Shown one piece after another: positions 54,101-64,000 of a DNA stretch of 64,000 nucleotides. The notes below the pieces were generated by a model, which saw nothing but the letters and a program-made list of their open reading frames with translations, had not been told where the DNA came from and did no database searches. This stretch comes from Notolepis coatsorum (Eukaryota > Chordata > Actinopteri > Aulopiformes > Paralepididae), in NCBI GenBank assembly GCA_963971535.1, contig OZ020594.1:111460751-111524750 (forward strand), written 5' to 3'. The first letter of the stretch is position 1. Every line of letters starts with the position of its first letter. A program made the translations under genes and the position numbers.

Positions 54101-54539
54101 GTCCCTAGATTCAGATACCAAGAACATGCAAATGGACCATTTAAAAAAAAATTGTAAATGTTTATTCTACGTCCTTATGGAATGAGTGACATAAAAAAAA
54201 TAAAAATAAAAAAAAAAAAAAAAAAAAAAAAAAATTATTTTTTTTTATTTTTTTTTATGGATGGAAGAGCCGCACATTGACGGGCAAAGAGCCGCATGCG
54301 GCTCGCGAGCCGCGGGTTGGCCACCCCTGCCCTAGGGGGTCATAAATCATCTAAAAAGGGGGCGTGGCTACAATCCATCAAACTTTGATATATGCCCTTA
54401 TAAGGTATGACATACACCTAAGTCCCGCCCCCTTAAACCTCTCGACCAATCAGAAGGCGTGGCTACAATCAATCAAACTAAAAGGGGCGTGTTTTGCATA
54501 AACTGACACATGCCGTATCCTGCTTCTCTCTCTAGCGAC

Positions 54540-57082
54540 CGTGTGCTTGAGAGAGGGCCCCCGCCGACCAAGGAATAGGCCACGGCGGGGCTACCAGTAG
54601 CTGGATCAGGACCGGGAACCACACCGCTGTGCCCCGGTCCGGCGCGACCAGGATCACGGTCCTGCGTTCCCTCCGTATCCGCTCCAACAACTGACTCAAC
54701 AGATGTATAGGGGGAAAGGCGTACAGAAGGCCGGGCGGCCATGGAAACATTGAGAAGGCATCCACCCCCAAGGGGGGATGATCTGCCCGACTGACCGAGA
54801 ACCACAAGGGGCACTTGTGAGATTGTCTGCTCGCAAACAGATCCACTGAAGCTTCCCCGAAGCGATCCCAGATCTGCCTTACTATATTGTGGCGCAGTTC
54901 CCACTCGCCGGCACGAGGACCGCCCTGAGACATCATATCCGCGGCCACATTCTCCTTGCCAGGGATGTGGAGCACCCTCAGACTGCGCAGCCTGTTTAGA
55001 GCTGCCCATAGCCAGAGTTCGACCGCTGCCCGGTGCAGGCGGATGGATCGTGTTCCACCCTACCTGTTGATATACGCCGCTGCCGTCATACTGTCCGTTC
55101 TGACCAGAACATGCTCGCCTACCACCAGGTGGGCGAACCGTCTGAGGACCAGGAGGACCGCCCTCAATTCCAACACATTGATGTGCAGGGTAGACCGGGC
55201 AGCATGGATCGTCCAGCTGCCCCCCACTGCGTTGGTCCGACACGTCCCTCCCCAACCCGTGAGGGAAGCGTCGGTGAAGACCGTGACGTGTGAGCCTCTG
55301 CTGCCCATGGGGACCCCATTGGTGAGGATACCAGGCCTCCTCCAATGGGCGAGATCCCCCCATATCGACAAAGGAACCGTCAACCTTTTCCGTTTGTCCC
55401 TCACCGAGTCTATTCTCATACTGGAGAACCACCTCTGTATCCTCCTCATGAAGAGGAGGCCAAGAGGGACCACCGCGTGAGCAGATGCCATCATACCGAG
55501 CAGGCGCATCACTTGCAGCGCCGCGACCGTCTTCCCAGGACGGAAACCCCCGAGCGCGTGGAGGATAGACACCCTTCGTTGCTCCGAGAGGGTTACAATC
55601 ATGGGCCTCGACCTCAATGTCAAGCCCAAGTACTCCACCTGTTGACTGGGAAGAGGCGTACTCTTCTTCCAGTTCACAGCAAAACCCAGCTTGGTAAGGA
55701 ATTCCACCACCAGCCTGGTATGAGACCTGGCGACCTCCTCCGACCGGCTGAGGAGCAGAATGTCGTCGAGATAGAATAGAATTCGTATTCCCTGATGACG
55801 TAGAGGCTCCAGCGCAGTCTCTACGCACTTGGTGAATGTGCGGGGAGCCAGAGAATAGCCGAACGGCAACCTCTGGTATTCGTACGCTACACCCTGAAAC
55901 AGGAACCGTAGGAACTTCCTGTGAGGAGGGAAAATCGGGATGTGAAAATACGCATCCTTCAGGTCTATGGAGGTGAACCAGTCTCCCACTCTGACAGCAA
56001 GTAGCAGATGTTTGACGGTCAACATTCTGAATGGTCTCGCCACAATCAGACGATTGAACGCGGACAGATCCATTATAGGTCTGACCCCCCCCCGTTTTTT
56101 TGGGCACCAGAAAATAACGGGGGTAGATGCCTGACATCGTGTCCTCTCTCGGGACCACGACTACGGCCCGCTTCGCCAACAGAGATTGGATCTCTTCGGC
56201 CAGAGCTGTCACTGCTGCTGACCCTGATAATAGGGTCTGCACCAAACCTGAGAACGGAGGGTGGGGTTGTGTGAACTGCAAAACAAGCCCCAGCCTCAAC
56301 GTTCTCTCCATCCACCCCACCAAACGGCATTCTTGTCGCCATATGTGATAATAATCCCAGAGCGCACCCGCCGTCAACTGACGCTGGGCCGCAAGGAACA
56401 GTAGATAGGTGGCCCGGTCCCTCCCGCTGTGCGTAGCCTCTGAACCAAAGCGGACAGTGCGGTCGCACCCAAGGGGGGACCCCGACAGAAAGGGCCGGTT
56501 TGATACGGGAGAAGCTGCCATCAAACTGGTTGACACACGCTCCCCCCCTGAACACCCCTCTAGCGCATGCTGAGGAGTTGTTCTACAGCCAGACATGCAA
56601 GGCGTGAGGACCCCATGGGTTCCTACACACCGTAGCCCTGCAGTGATATTGCTACCACCCAAATCACGCGCGCCTCTTCTTTGCAGACCACTGCCGATCT
56701 CGCGGGAGTGGGAGGCATCAACGTGATACCCCGCCTGGCGAAGGCGAGGTCGGGGTAACCCGTGCTGAGCATTCAAACGAAGAGGCCTCGAGTCCCCCTG
56801 CTGACCACTGTAAATAGTGGCAGCCGTAACACCAGGCTCACCAATCACACAACGTGTGGCGCGGGAGCCACGTGACAGCACAACATTCTCACGGACAGAC
56901 CCAGGCTCAGCCATCAACTGGGTGTCAGCCCCTGTCCCCATGAGAAGCGAAACGTGGGTCCACATGCGCTTTAAAGAAGGTTCGCGGCCCGCAGCCAAAG
57001 GAAAACGATCAGAGCCCCTCTTCCGTTGGTGATGGGGAGAGGAGTGATCGGGGAGCGGGCTGTTCGCGGCAGAATGACGATG
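54540..57082 (-). pseudogene. DIRS gag-like and reverse transcriptase/RNase H region
   Basis: The minus strand encodes a gag-like part with a zinc-poor, Gly/Arg-rich sequence (57000-56300). The reverse transcriptase follows: the IQSLLAKRAVVVVPRED segment, DLSAFNRLIVARPFRM, SIDLKDAYFHIPIFP, RLPFGYSLAPRTFTKC and the catalytic YLDDILLLS (near 55760). Next is RNase H with VTVFTDASLTGWGG and LELRAVLLVL, and a downstream segment with HIPGKENVAADMMSQG and SVDLFASRQSHKCPLWFS. These are typical of DIRS elements. It is a fossil with more than one break, ended on the left by the palindrome. Confidence 0.9.
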
Positions 57083-57087
57083 GCTTG

Positions 57088-58425
57088 TGTTACAAAGGGT
57101 CAGATTAAACCGAATATATATATTTATTGTTTGATATCCCTTGTATAATAATTGTATATCGTTTGATATCCCTTGTATATTATTTGTATATATACACGGA
57201 ATATCCCTTTACCTGTGTACAAACCAGAGTAATATTCGCTCTCCTATTGGACAGCGACCCCAGGCGCCAACGACCAAGCCCCCAACGGCAAGTTCAAAGG
57301 CAACTCCGGGCATGTCGCTACATGCCCAGAGTCTGCGCAGTAATACGAGACAGAACTGAGGTTGGCACTAGATATTCACCTTACGTATAAATACGGCGCA
57401 GGTGTAAAACAGCAGTGGTTCAAGTTCAGTGTCCAAGCCTTCACCACGCATACAACGTGCAGTGAAGTGAGCAACCTTGCAGCTAAATAGAGCATTGAGA
57501 ACCGCGTGCGAATAGAATGCTAAAGTGTCAGGGTTTAACGCAGTAACGTTGAGTTTGACTTAATCTAATGTGAAGTAATAGTCGATCATTTATAGTGTAT
57601 CGTGCGGCTACAGTTCTTCAGTGACCAGCATTACCACCGGTTCGTCGTGTATTTAGCTAGTGCACTTATCCAGGCTGTGCGGCCTAAATCCGTGCCCACA
57701 CCCGAGGAGTCCTAGGCGAGAACCGTTGGATATGTACACAGGAGAACCTACACCGGCGATTGCAGAACCATTTCTGGTTGGATTATATTGCTTTGGGACC
57801 GTGACCACTGGAGAAGAGTACCGTCGATTCCACTGTCGTTTGGGATTTACCCCCGTGAGGATCATCACTCGGGCCCGCCTCTAGGAAGAGGCTGGCTAGC
57901 TGTCGTCCATGCTGTCGAGCATACTGGATTACAAATGTTGCTTTGTCTGCTGATCAAGGGAGTACATGCACCGGCTCCTGTATCTGGAGCCTCGTTATTC
58001 CTCATTGACCCAGACTTTGTACCCGAACATTCCTCTACCCCTACCGGCCTTACACCCCGGAGGGAACCCCCCAGTGTCTCCAGCTGGTACCGGTGTGGCC
58101 TATATAATTGCTATACCACAGGTGGCGTCAGCTTAGACCCATCATAGTATTCATACTATTCTCATTGACTTATGCTCTTGACTGACTTTACGTGTGTTCT
58201 TCGCCATACAAGCGCAAGCCTAATTCTCAATCTGTAACCTAACGTTGCTTAATAATAATAAATAACCCTCCAATAGAACTTTATGTGTCAATGCCGTATT
58301 CTTGTGTGGGTGTTCACCATATATATTCATGTACTGTATGGCCAGTAATTAAAGTACATAACTAGTAGTGGTTTAATATATCACAATCTTTAATACAGTC
58401 AGGGTATTGTAACCCCTCAGTTACA
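57088..58425 (+). mobile_element. Solo BEL/Pao LTR
   Basis: 1,338 bp, TGTTACA...GTTACA, flanked by GCTTG (57083-57087 and 58426-58430). It is clearly related to the LTRs at 16025 and 23716 but considerably diverged, so it belongs to an older or different subfamily. It sits in the DIRS gag region. A solo LTR forms by recombination between the two LTRs of a former full element. Confidence 0.95.
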
Positions 58426-58430
58426 GCTTG

Positions 58431-58652
58431 TATCTTCCAAGCCGAGTACATCCAACATGGCTGATCCCTCGGCCGCCAAGGCTGTCGGCCTTGTGGACCC
58501 CTGTTGACTCTCCGCCCAGGGTACCACTGGCATCCTAATCCTCCCCGCAGTTATAGCTTGCGACTGAGTCAAGATCTCTATAACACCAAAAACATGCAAA
58601 ATGTTTTCAGCATCGGCTGGTCCTGTAGCCCCACTACCCGACGCTAATGTGG
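58431..58652 (-). pseudogene. DIRS 5' coding fragment
   Basis: The minus-strand translation contains ILTQSQAITAGRIRMPVVPW and TALAAEGSAMLDVLG, which I read as the N-terminal gag-like part of the DIRS element upstream of the solo LTR. It borders the resumed hAT sequence at about 58653. Confidence 0.5.
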
Positions 58653-58654
58653 AC

Positions 58655-58886
58655 AGATGTTAATCCTCTCTCTTCCGATGACTATGACACAATAACAGCA
58701 TGCTTACAAGTGCTCTACCCATTTTACATGGCAACGGTGGAAATGTCCCAGGAGAAGAGTGTCAGGGTTGATGGTGATTCCACTGATAAAAATGCTAACA
58801 TATTCAACACATGAAATTCTGGGGAAAACCACCAACGTGACAGCAATACAGCTGGGACAAAACATGCTTGCAACCCTCATACATAA
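58655..58886 (+). pseudogene. hAT transposase, continued after the DIRS insertion
   Basis: The plus strand reads TDVNPLSSDDYDTITACLQV, the segment LYPFYMATVEMSQEKSVRV and, in another frame, MVIPLIKMLTYSTHEILGKT and NVTAIQLGQNMLATL. This is the region of ZBED/Ac hAT transposases that follows the WNS(T)FLMLQRL block seen at 27400. The sense joins LRT at 27470 with TDVNP here, which marks the DIRS insertion site. One frame change lies near 58765. Confidence 0.8.
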
Positions 58887-59772
58887 CAATAACAATAACA
58901 AACTCAGCAAGACCGATGGTTTCTCAGTTACAGTGGGTGACAATATTGTCACAAGGAAAGATGAAATTACCTACCTGGGCTCCATCCTAGAGGCAAATCT
59001 TTCCTGTGACAAAATGGCATCCAATGTAATAAAAAAAGTCAACCAACGAACAAGATTCTTTTACCGGATCTCCTCTCTGGTAAACAAGAATACCCTGAAG
59101 ACTCTGGCAGAAGCACTCATTCAAGGGTACTACGACTATGCTTGCACCTCATGGTACCAAAGCACCTCAAAGGCGCTAAAAACAAAATTACAAACATCTC
59201 AAAACTAACTGGTAAGACTACTGCTTGACCTTACTCCTAGAACCCACCTCACCCCTGCCCACTTTGACAACCTAGGATGGCTTAGAGTAGACAACAGAGT
59301 ACAGCAACTTGCAATGGGCCTGGTCTACAAGATACACTACACGACCAAGGTACCCATGTACATGTCAAAATACTTCCCAAAGGTCAGTGAATACCACGAT
59401 CACAACACCAGAGGGAGCTCCACAAATCATGTTAAACCCAGATTCGGCTCAAACAATGGACTAAACACGTTTTGCAATTATGCCACATCAATGTGGAACG
59501 CCCTACCCAAAGCTGTAAAGGAATGTGAATCACTACCCACTTTCAAAAACACTCTCAAAGAACACCTACGGGAGACTGCAATTTGAAACTGGCCCCTGTA
59601 AATGTCCTAACCCAACCCCCTCCAATGTACAGTAAATGACCAAGTATGGTTTTGTCAATATTCCAATGTACAGTTTTGCTTGTACAGTTGTACAGTTAAC
59701 ACTTGTATGTATTGAGCTGTACTGTACTTTACCCATTCTGCAATCTGTTAATAAAGTTTTCAATCAATCAAA
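58887..59772 (+). mobile_element. CR1/Jockey-group LINE, 5' truncated
   Basis: An insertion of 886 bp with a 9-bp duplication CATACATAA (58878-58886 and 59773-59781). It encodes the C-terminal part of a reverse transcriptase polyprotein (EITYLGSILEANLSCDKMAS, RTRFFYRISSLVNKNTL and, in another frame, GLVYKIHYTTKVPMYMSKYF, FCNYATSMWNALPKAVKE). It ends with TTAATAAAGTTTTCAATCAATC. The same 3' end is present, inverted, at 14174-14290. Confidence 0.85.
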
Positions 59773-59890
59773 CATACATAAGTTTGATACATTTGAGAGC
59801 TCAAGCCGTTTGTCCCTGGCAACACTTGTAGGCTCAATTTGCCTATCTAAGCCAGGATACGTCTTCAACGCGCTCACACCACATTGACTT
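59773..59890 (+). pseudogene. hAT transposase, continued after the LINE insertion
   Basis: Read directly on from LATLIH before the LINE, the frame continues HKFDTFESSSRLSLATL. The last block resembles the SLATLLDPR block of hAT transposases. The dimerisation region farther downstream was not found. Confidence 0.55.
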
Positions 59891-60083
59891 GGGCTGTTTG
59901 TTACTCACTGTTTGATGTTTGTTGATAGTTGCATCTGATGGGTTCGAACCGGTTGAGTTTTATGGAAGGAGTTGCGTAAAGTTCCAAATAATAACGGGAA
60001 AACAATGAAACAAAACAGGCTCCAGACTTGTACTAAAAGGGTTTCAAAACAAACAGGCGCAGCAAAAGGGTTTCAAATAAACT
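59891..60083. other. Short non-coding stretch
   Basis: No gene. It contains two copies of AAAAGGGTTTCAAA (near 60037 and 60065) just left of the LTR. Confidence 0.5.
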
Positions 60084-60507
60084 TGTGACGACCCCCACTC
60101 TACCTGCTAAATGGAGAGTCTGACTCACCAGGAAGCATGGTGGAGTGGGTGGCTCGTTAACTGTATGAGACTCACCTGTGCAGAGCAGAGCTGCCTGCAC
60201 CTCAATATATGTGTCTCATTCTAATTCCCTCTCTGTCTGCTTTCTCCACTCCCAGGCACAGGTTGTACCAACACCCAAGCTGCATCCTTTTGACATATTG
60301 TAACACTGATACTTACACCAAACACACACCACAGCATATCTACTCACTCATCCACACACTGCACTCACCACTGATTCTAATACAAAACATTCCAGTGTTC
60401 ATGTGCTTATGTTTTTGTGTGGTTAGATAGGTTTAAATAAATCATTCTTTGTTAAATTGTTATCACGTGTGGACTCCCTATTTGTCATAAATTACCTGTT
60501 TGTGACA
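60084..60507 (+). repeat. 5' LTR of the Gmr1-like element
   Basis: 424 bp, TGTGACGA...TTTGTGACA, with a short inverted end (TGTGAC/TGTGACA region). AATAAA-like TTAAATAAATC lies near 60432. The partner LTR is outside the window, so the left edge is inferred from the TG start and the primer site. Confidence 0.7.
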
Positions 60508-60510
60508 AAT

Positions 60511-60524
60511 TGGGGGCTCGTCCG
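60511..60524 (+). promoter_or_regulatory. Primer-binding site, tRNA-Pro type
   Basis: TGGGGGCTCGTCCG is the start of the classic tRNA-Pro primer site; it begins three bases after the LTR. Confidence 0.75.
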
Positions 60525-61401
60525 TTTGTAGGGCCTTTTTGTAGGAGTTGGTGCATTTGTTTGTATTTGGCCTAGTGTGGTTGAATTTTGGTTGGATTCA
60601 TACTAGCATTTGGTATTGTGTATTTGGCTGGCATTTGTATTTAGGTTCCTATGGGGACAATTTGTTTGGGCTCTGTCTTGAGTACAGGAGGGCTATTTTG
60701 AAAGGTAATTAGGCTGCTTAATTTGGCTAGTGTCTGTGACCTGTAGGTTTGCAGCTAGTATTTGTAGCCTGTTGGCTAGTGTTTGTTTGTAGCCTAATTA
60801 TTTGTATGCCAGTGTTGGGGAGTTAGCACGTGATTTGTTCTTGGGGGTGTTGGTTGTGTAGGATTTGGGAGAGAGTAGCAGTTTGTTTGTGCAGATTTCT
60901 TGTAGTAAAGATTTGTTATTTTGTTTTATTGTTTTGTTTTGGTTACAGTTTGTTTGTTTGTTATTGCTTGTGTTGTGGCTTTGGGGTTTGATGCCTTAAA
61001 TAATACAGTCTGTGTGTTTTGGGAACCAAAAATCCCCAGGTAGGCGAAGAGGGCAGGTTTCCAATAGGGGGACTTGTCTTGGTATTTTCTTTTTTAGGCG
61101 GCTGCAAAAACGTAGGCAGAGACAGGCACTGGCATAGGCGCTTTTGTCCTCTCGGGAGCACGTCTCTGGCTCAGAGGAGTGGCTGTATAACAGGTACTTT
61201 TTCTGCCCAGAGAGTTCTAGTGCATAGATACCCCCTACAAGTAGTGGCACGAAGATTGAGGTTTTGAGGTAGTTAGTTAGTTAGTTAGGACCTGTAGTTA
61301 GTCAGGGTGGGGAGGTTCATTGGATCAGACTGTCTTATTATTGGTGTTCACGCTTCATGGTCCCGACATAAGTTTGGTTTGTTTGTAGCCACTGGTACAT
61401 T

Positions 61402-62560
61402 ATGGCCTCTGTTGTGGAGGAATTTGAGCAGTCACCATCAGTGGAACTGATTGATCAGTGTACTAAGGAGCAGTTGTTAGCGATTGCTGAGAAGTATGAG
61501 ATTGAGATTCCTGTTAGACTGTCAAAAGTGGCGGTCAAGGCCAGTTTGAAGGCAGAGTTGGTGGAGAAAGGTGTTCTCAAGCCAGCTGGGATACCGCCTC
61601 TTAGTTTTGAGCAGCAGAAGGAACTTCTGTTACTGCAGCAGCGTCAAGAGTTGGCTTTGGAGGAACTTAAGCAAAGGACTGAGCTTGCCAAGGTAGAGGT
61701 GCAGAATAGAAAGCTAGATTTGGTCGGAGCGGGAAAGTGGCTCAGTTCTGATGTTACTGATGGTACTGGGGATCCGTCTCAGGGGGGTAAATTTGATGTT
61801 TTACGTGAACTGCGTTTGCTTCCTCCGTTTAATGAAAAGGACCCCGATGTTTTTTTTTCATTGTTTGAGCGTTTGGCAGATGCAAGGCACTGGAGTAGTG
61901 AGGATAGTTGTATGATGTTACAGTGTGTTCTCACTGGTAGAGCCCAGGAAGCGTACTCTGCATTGAGTCCCACGGACTGTAAGGTTTATGTGCGGGTGAA
62001 ATCGGCAGTGCTTAAGGTGTACGAACTTGTACCTGAGGCGTACAGACAGCGGTTCCGTACGTGGAAGAAGAGGGACAAAGTCTCATCTTGAATTTTCACG
62101 GGATTTAAGTACCCAGTTTACCCGTTGGTGTGTAGCGTCTGGTGTCGATACCTTTGAACAACTCTCTGATCTGCTGGTATTAGAACAGTTTAAAATCTCT
62201 GTTCCTGTAAATGTGGCAACTTACATTACACAGCAGGGTGCGGTGACGCCGGGGGAGGCTGCGGCATTGGCAGATGAGTATGTGTTGATTCACAAGGGTA
62301 CCTTCGGTGGTTTAGCTATAGAAAAGGCTCATAGCAGAGAGACTTTTTCTCCTCGTCCAAAGTTTGGATCAGAGAGGAGGGGTGATTGTGACACACGGTA
62401 TAGACAGCCACCGGCGTCTGTCAAAACATGTAACTACTGTAAGCGTTCTGGACATTGGAAGGATGAGTGCCCACTTCTTGGCTCGAGGGGTGGGTTTAAG
62501 GCACAAGTAAAACCTGCTCTGCTGGCCAATTCCCTCACCCATGGGATGGTGTCACCATCG
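61402..62560 (+). pseudogene. Gag of the Gmr1-like element, with SCAN-like region and knuckle
   Basis: Starts MASVVEEFEQSPSVELIDQC. A Gln/Glu/Leu-rich coiled-coil segment follows (about residues 75-110), then a capsid region (LPPFNEKDPDVFFSLFERLA) and a SCAN-like segment including VYELVPEAYRQRFRTWKK. A CCHC knuckle CNYCKRSGHWKDEC lies near 62430. It is part of a fossil element. Confidence 0.8.
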
Positions 62561-62599
62561 GTACAGTCTGCTAAGACCATAGGACAGACATGCCTGGAA

Positions 62600-63110
62600 G
62601 ACTATGGTGCGTTTCTTTCTGATGGTTTTGTGTCTTTACAGGGCAGTGACGTTAGGGTGCCGGTCAGGATACTGCGGGACACTGGCTCAATCGATTTGTT
62701 TGTGCGTGAGTCTGTGTTGCCTTTTTCAATTGATTCTGACACAGGGGATGTTATCTTGATTCGAGGGATGGGGATGTCTGTGTTCCCTGTTCCTGTGCAT
62801 AACATTTCTCTTGTTTCAGGTTTGGGGAATGGTGATGTGCAGATAGGTGTGCGTGCTGAGTTGCCTGTTGATGGAGTGGACATCATTTTGGGTAACAATC
62901 TGGCCGGGGTACGAGTGTGGGCCGATGGGCCTCTCCCTAATGTAGTCACCCAAAAGTCACCTAGTCCAACTTTGTTAGACACTTCATCTGATGTCATTGT
63001 GTATCCAGCCTGTGCCGTTACACGTGCCATGACAGCGGCAGGTGACACACGACGACAGGTGACAGGTGTTGAATCGGTTCATGTGGGTTTGATTCTGCCT
63101 GAGCAACTCC
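62600..63110 (+). pseudogene. Protease region of the Gmr1-like element
   Basis: Translation shows VPVRILRDTGSIDLFVRESV, the retropepsin active-site block (DTGS), then VDGVDIILGNNLAG, typical of the end of the protease fold. Confidence 0.75.
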
Positions 63111-63129
63111 AGTCCATGTCGAAGGCTGA

Positions 63130-64000
63130 TTTGGTTGCAGAACAGCTGAATGATCCAGCTTTACGAGAACTGTTTGAGAAAGCCGTGCCGTTTGAAGACA
63201 TAGGTAGCTCGGCGCAGGGATACTGTCTTCATGACGGTTTATTGTTTCGGAAGTGGATACCACATGGGGATGCTTTCGTGGGTGACCCCATTTTTCAGTT
63301 TGTGGTACCATGCAAATTTCGTCCATTGGTGTTGCAGACCTGTCATGACAATGTGGCAGGGCATCAGGGAGTGAGGAAAACGTATGACCGTGCGCTGAGA
63401 CACTGTTTTTGGCCCCGTTTAAAGCGTGATATATCCGCATATATCAAAACGTGTCACACGTGTCAGTTAACTGGGAAACCGAGTCAGACCATCACACCGG
63501 CCCCGCTCTCTCCTATTCCTGCGGTTGATCAGCCATTTGAACATTTGATTATTGACTGTGTTGGACCATTACCGCGTTCCAAACAGGGACATTTGTATTT
63601 GCTTACGGTCATGTGTCAGGTGACCAGATACCCGGCAGCGTTTCCGCTTAGGTCAATAACGACAAAGTCTGTTGTTAAGGCGCTGACACAGTTCATTTCT
63701 GTGTTCGGGGTACCCAGGGTCATTCAGAGTGATCAAGGTTCCAATTTCACCTCACACATGTTTGCGGCAGTTCTCCGGCAACTGCACATCAAGCACAACA
63801 AGGTGTCAGCGTATCATGCCCAGTCTCAGGGAGCGTTAGAGCGTTTTCATCAAACGTTGAAGTCGTTGCTGCTCTCCTATTGTGTGGAGTTAGGGGGTGA
63901 CTGGGAGGAGGGGCTGCCCTGGCTTCTATTGGCCTCCAGGGAGGTAGTCCAGGAGAGCACAGGGTTTAGCCCTAATGACCTGGTTTTTGGTCACAAAGTC
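63130..64000 (+). pseudogene. Integrase of the Gmr1-like element, runs off the window
   Basis: An H2C2 zinc region (HDNVAGHQGVRKTYDRALRH ... CHTCQLTGK) is followed by the DDE core: IIDCVGPLPRS (first Asp), VIQSDQGSNFTS (second Asp) and YHAQSQGALERFHQ (Glu). TGFSPNDLVFGHKV follows at the window edge. It comes straight after protease. Confidence 0.85.

Larger units (their letters stand above)
52624..54329. mobile_element. hAT-type non-autonomous element with exact 8-bp duplication
   Basis: Inverted ends CAGGGGTGGCCAACC (52624-52638) and GGTTGGCCACCCCTG (54315-54329) are flanked by CCCTAGGG (52616-52623 and 54330-54337). The left arm of the palindrome has a single CCCTAGGG at about 35970, the empty site. 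The interior holds other repeats: a CAGCGTTTCTCAACC-type second hAT end at 52700, a Kolobok-like MITE (52898-53320) and repeat X (53655-54100). No transposase. Confidence 0.95.
35761..54533. mobile_element. Giant palindromic element, Polinton-like ends, 6-bp target duplication
   Basis: An 18.8-kb unit bounded by AGAGAGAGAAGCAGG (from 35761) and its exact complement ending at 54533. It is flanked on both sides by AGCGAC (35755-35760 and 54534-54539), within the DIRS element. The left arm runs 35761-about 44731 and the right arm about 46437-54533; the unique centre is about 1.7 kb. Six-bp duplications with 5'-AG termini are characteristic of Polinton/Maverick elements and their adintovirus relatives. 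No DNA polymerase B, retroviral-type integrase, packaging ATPase, adenain-like protease or capsid gene is present, and arms this long are not normal for Polintons. The family is therefore an inference. It is a fossil, probably young because the arms are nearly identical. Confidence 0.7.
46437..54533 (-). repeat. Right arm of the giant inverted repeat
   Basis: Reverse complement of 35761-about 44731. It begins with GTAACCGGGAATGTC, shared with the left arm near 44717-44731, and ends at the AGCGAC duplication. It carries an hAT element (52624-54329) that the left arm lacks, and lacks Rex1. Confidence 0.9.
27471..58652 (-). mobile_element. DIRS tyrosine-recombinase retroelement, broken and split by three large insertions
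   Basis: The element reads right to left and has inserted in the hAT transposase: the hAT coding sense stops at 27470 and resumes at about 58655. Its parts are a gag-like region (58652-58431 and 57082-about 56300), reverse transcriptase/RNase H (about 56200-55060), a linker (54975-54540) and a tyrosine recombinase (35754-35468 and 28838-28040). A complex inverted-repeat region lies at the left end. It is interrupted by the L1-type LINE (28855-35467), the giant palindrome (35761-54533) and a solo Pao LTR (57088-58425). Each of these has its own target duplication made of DIRS sequence. It is a fossil. Confidence 0.85.
60084..64000 (+). mobile_element. Gmr1-like Ty3/Gypsy retrotransposon, left part
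   Basis: 5' LTR (60084-60507), primer site, gag with SCAN-like part, protease and integrase, in that order; the element leaves the window within integrase. In ordinary Ty3/Gypsy elements reverse transcriptase lies between protease and integrase. Here integrase follows protease directly, the gene order reported for the Gmr1-like group, from whose gag the vertebrate SCAN domain is thought to derive. The copy is a fossil and is broken at least once in the visible part. Confidence 0.85.

Noticed and set aside
35761-54533. Simple host segmental inverted duplication
   Set aside because: The precise 6-bp duplication of DIRS sequence at both outer ends and the coincidence of arm ends with it indicate insertion as a unit.
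54473-56998. 841-codon minus-strand frame as a host gene
   Set aside because: Parts of it and overlapping frames carry DIRS gag-like and reverse transcriptase motifs; it is a retroelement fossil.
62602-63440. Minus-strand frames of 140-148 codons
   Set aside because: Shadows of the protease/integrase coding region on the plus strand.

Overview
The window is vertebrate, almost certainly teleost fish, nuclear DNA. It contains V-type and other tRNA-derived SINEs, L2, Rex1 and L1/Tx1 LINEs, hAT, Kolobok-like and piggyBac-like DNA transposons, DIRS, BEL/Pao and Ty3/Gypsy retroelements, long microsatellites, and one C2H2 zinc-finger gene of the kind that expands in fish. Spliced exons, (AAT)n and (TATG)n tracts and Pol III promoters agree with this. 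Nothing bacterial is present. Only one convincing host gene is visible: the zinc-finger gene at 9470-13367 (+ strand).

Layout. 1-3720 is a stack of repeats: a Kolobok-like element (381-3716, TTAA duplications) with a THAP-like exon, interrupted by a SINE-within-a-SINE and by a piggyBac-like element that itself holds an L2 piece. 3805-6360 has a SINE and several hAT, LINE and Tc1/mariner ends. 6743-9150 is an old Ty3/Gypsy fossil. 9470-13367 is the two-exon zinc-finger gene with tandemly repeated acidic and finger blocks. 13455-16020 holds a SINE, a 38-bp minisatellite and LINE scraps. 16025-25050 is a young-looking BEL/Pao element (two 1,335-bp LTRs, CTGTT duplications, tRNA-Tyr primer site).

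25873-59890 is a Russian-doll nest. An Ac/ZBED-type hAT transposase gene (exons 25873-27470, continuing at 58655-58886 and from 59773) is split by a minus-strand DIRS retroelement (27471-58652). The DIRS element is itself split by (a) an almost full-length L1/Tx1 LINE (28855-35467), (b) an 18.8-kb giant palindrome (35761-54533) and (c) a solo Pao LTR (57088-58425). A further 5'-truncated LINE (58887-59772) sits in the last part of the hAT gene. 60084-64000 is the left part of a Gmr1-like Ty3/Gypsy element, with SCAN-like gag and integrase placed directly after protease; it runs off the window.

The most unusual object is the palindrome. It has about 9-kb inverted arms around a 1.7-kb unique centre, is flanked by a 6-bp AGCGAC duplication, and its ends begin 5'-AG. 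Six-bp duplications and AG ends are Polinton/Maverick hallmarks, but none of the Polinton core genes is visible. Each arm carries a well-folded tRNA-Glu(UUC) gene, and the inner region carries orphan ORFs of 153, 194 and 239 codons. It may be a snap-back (panhandle) form of one end of a protein-primed, virus-like element. Because the arms are nearly identical, each serves as the empty site for insertions in the other (Rex1 in the left arm, an hAT with 8-bp duplication in the right).
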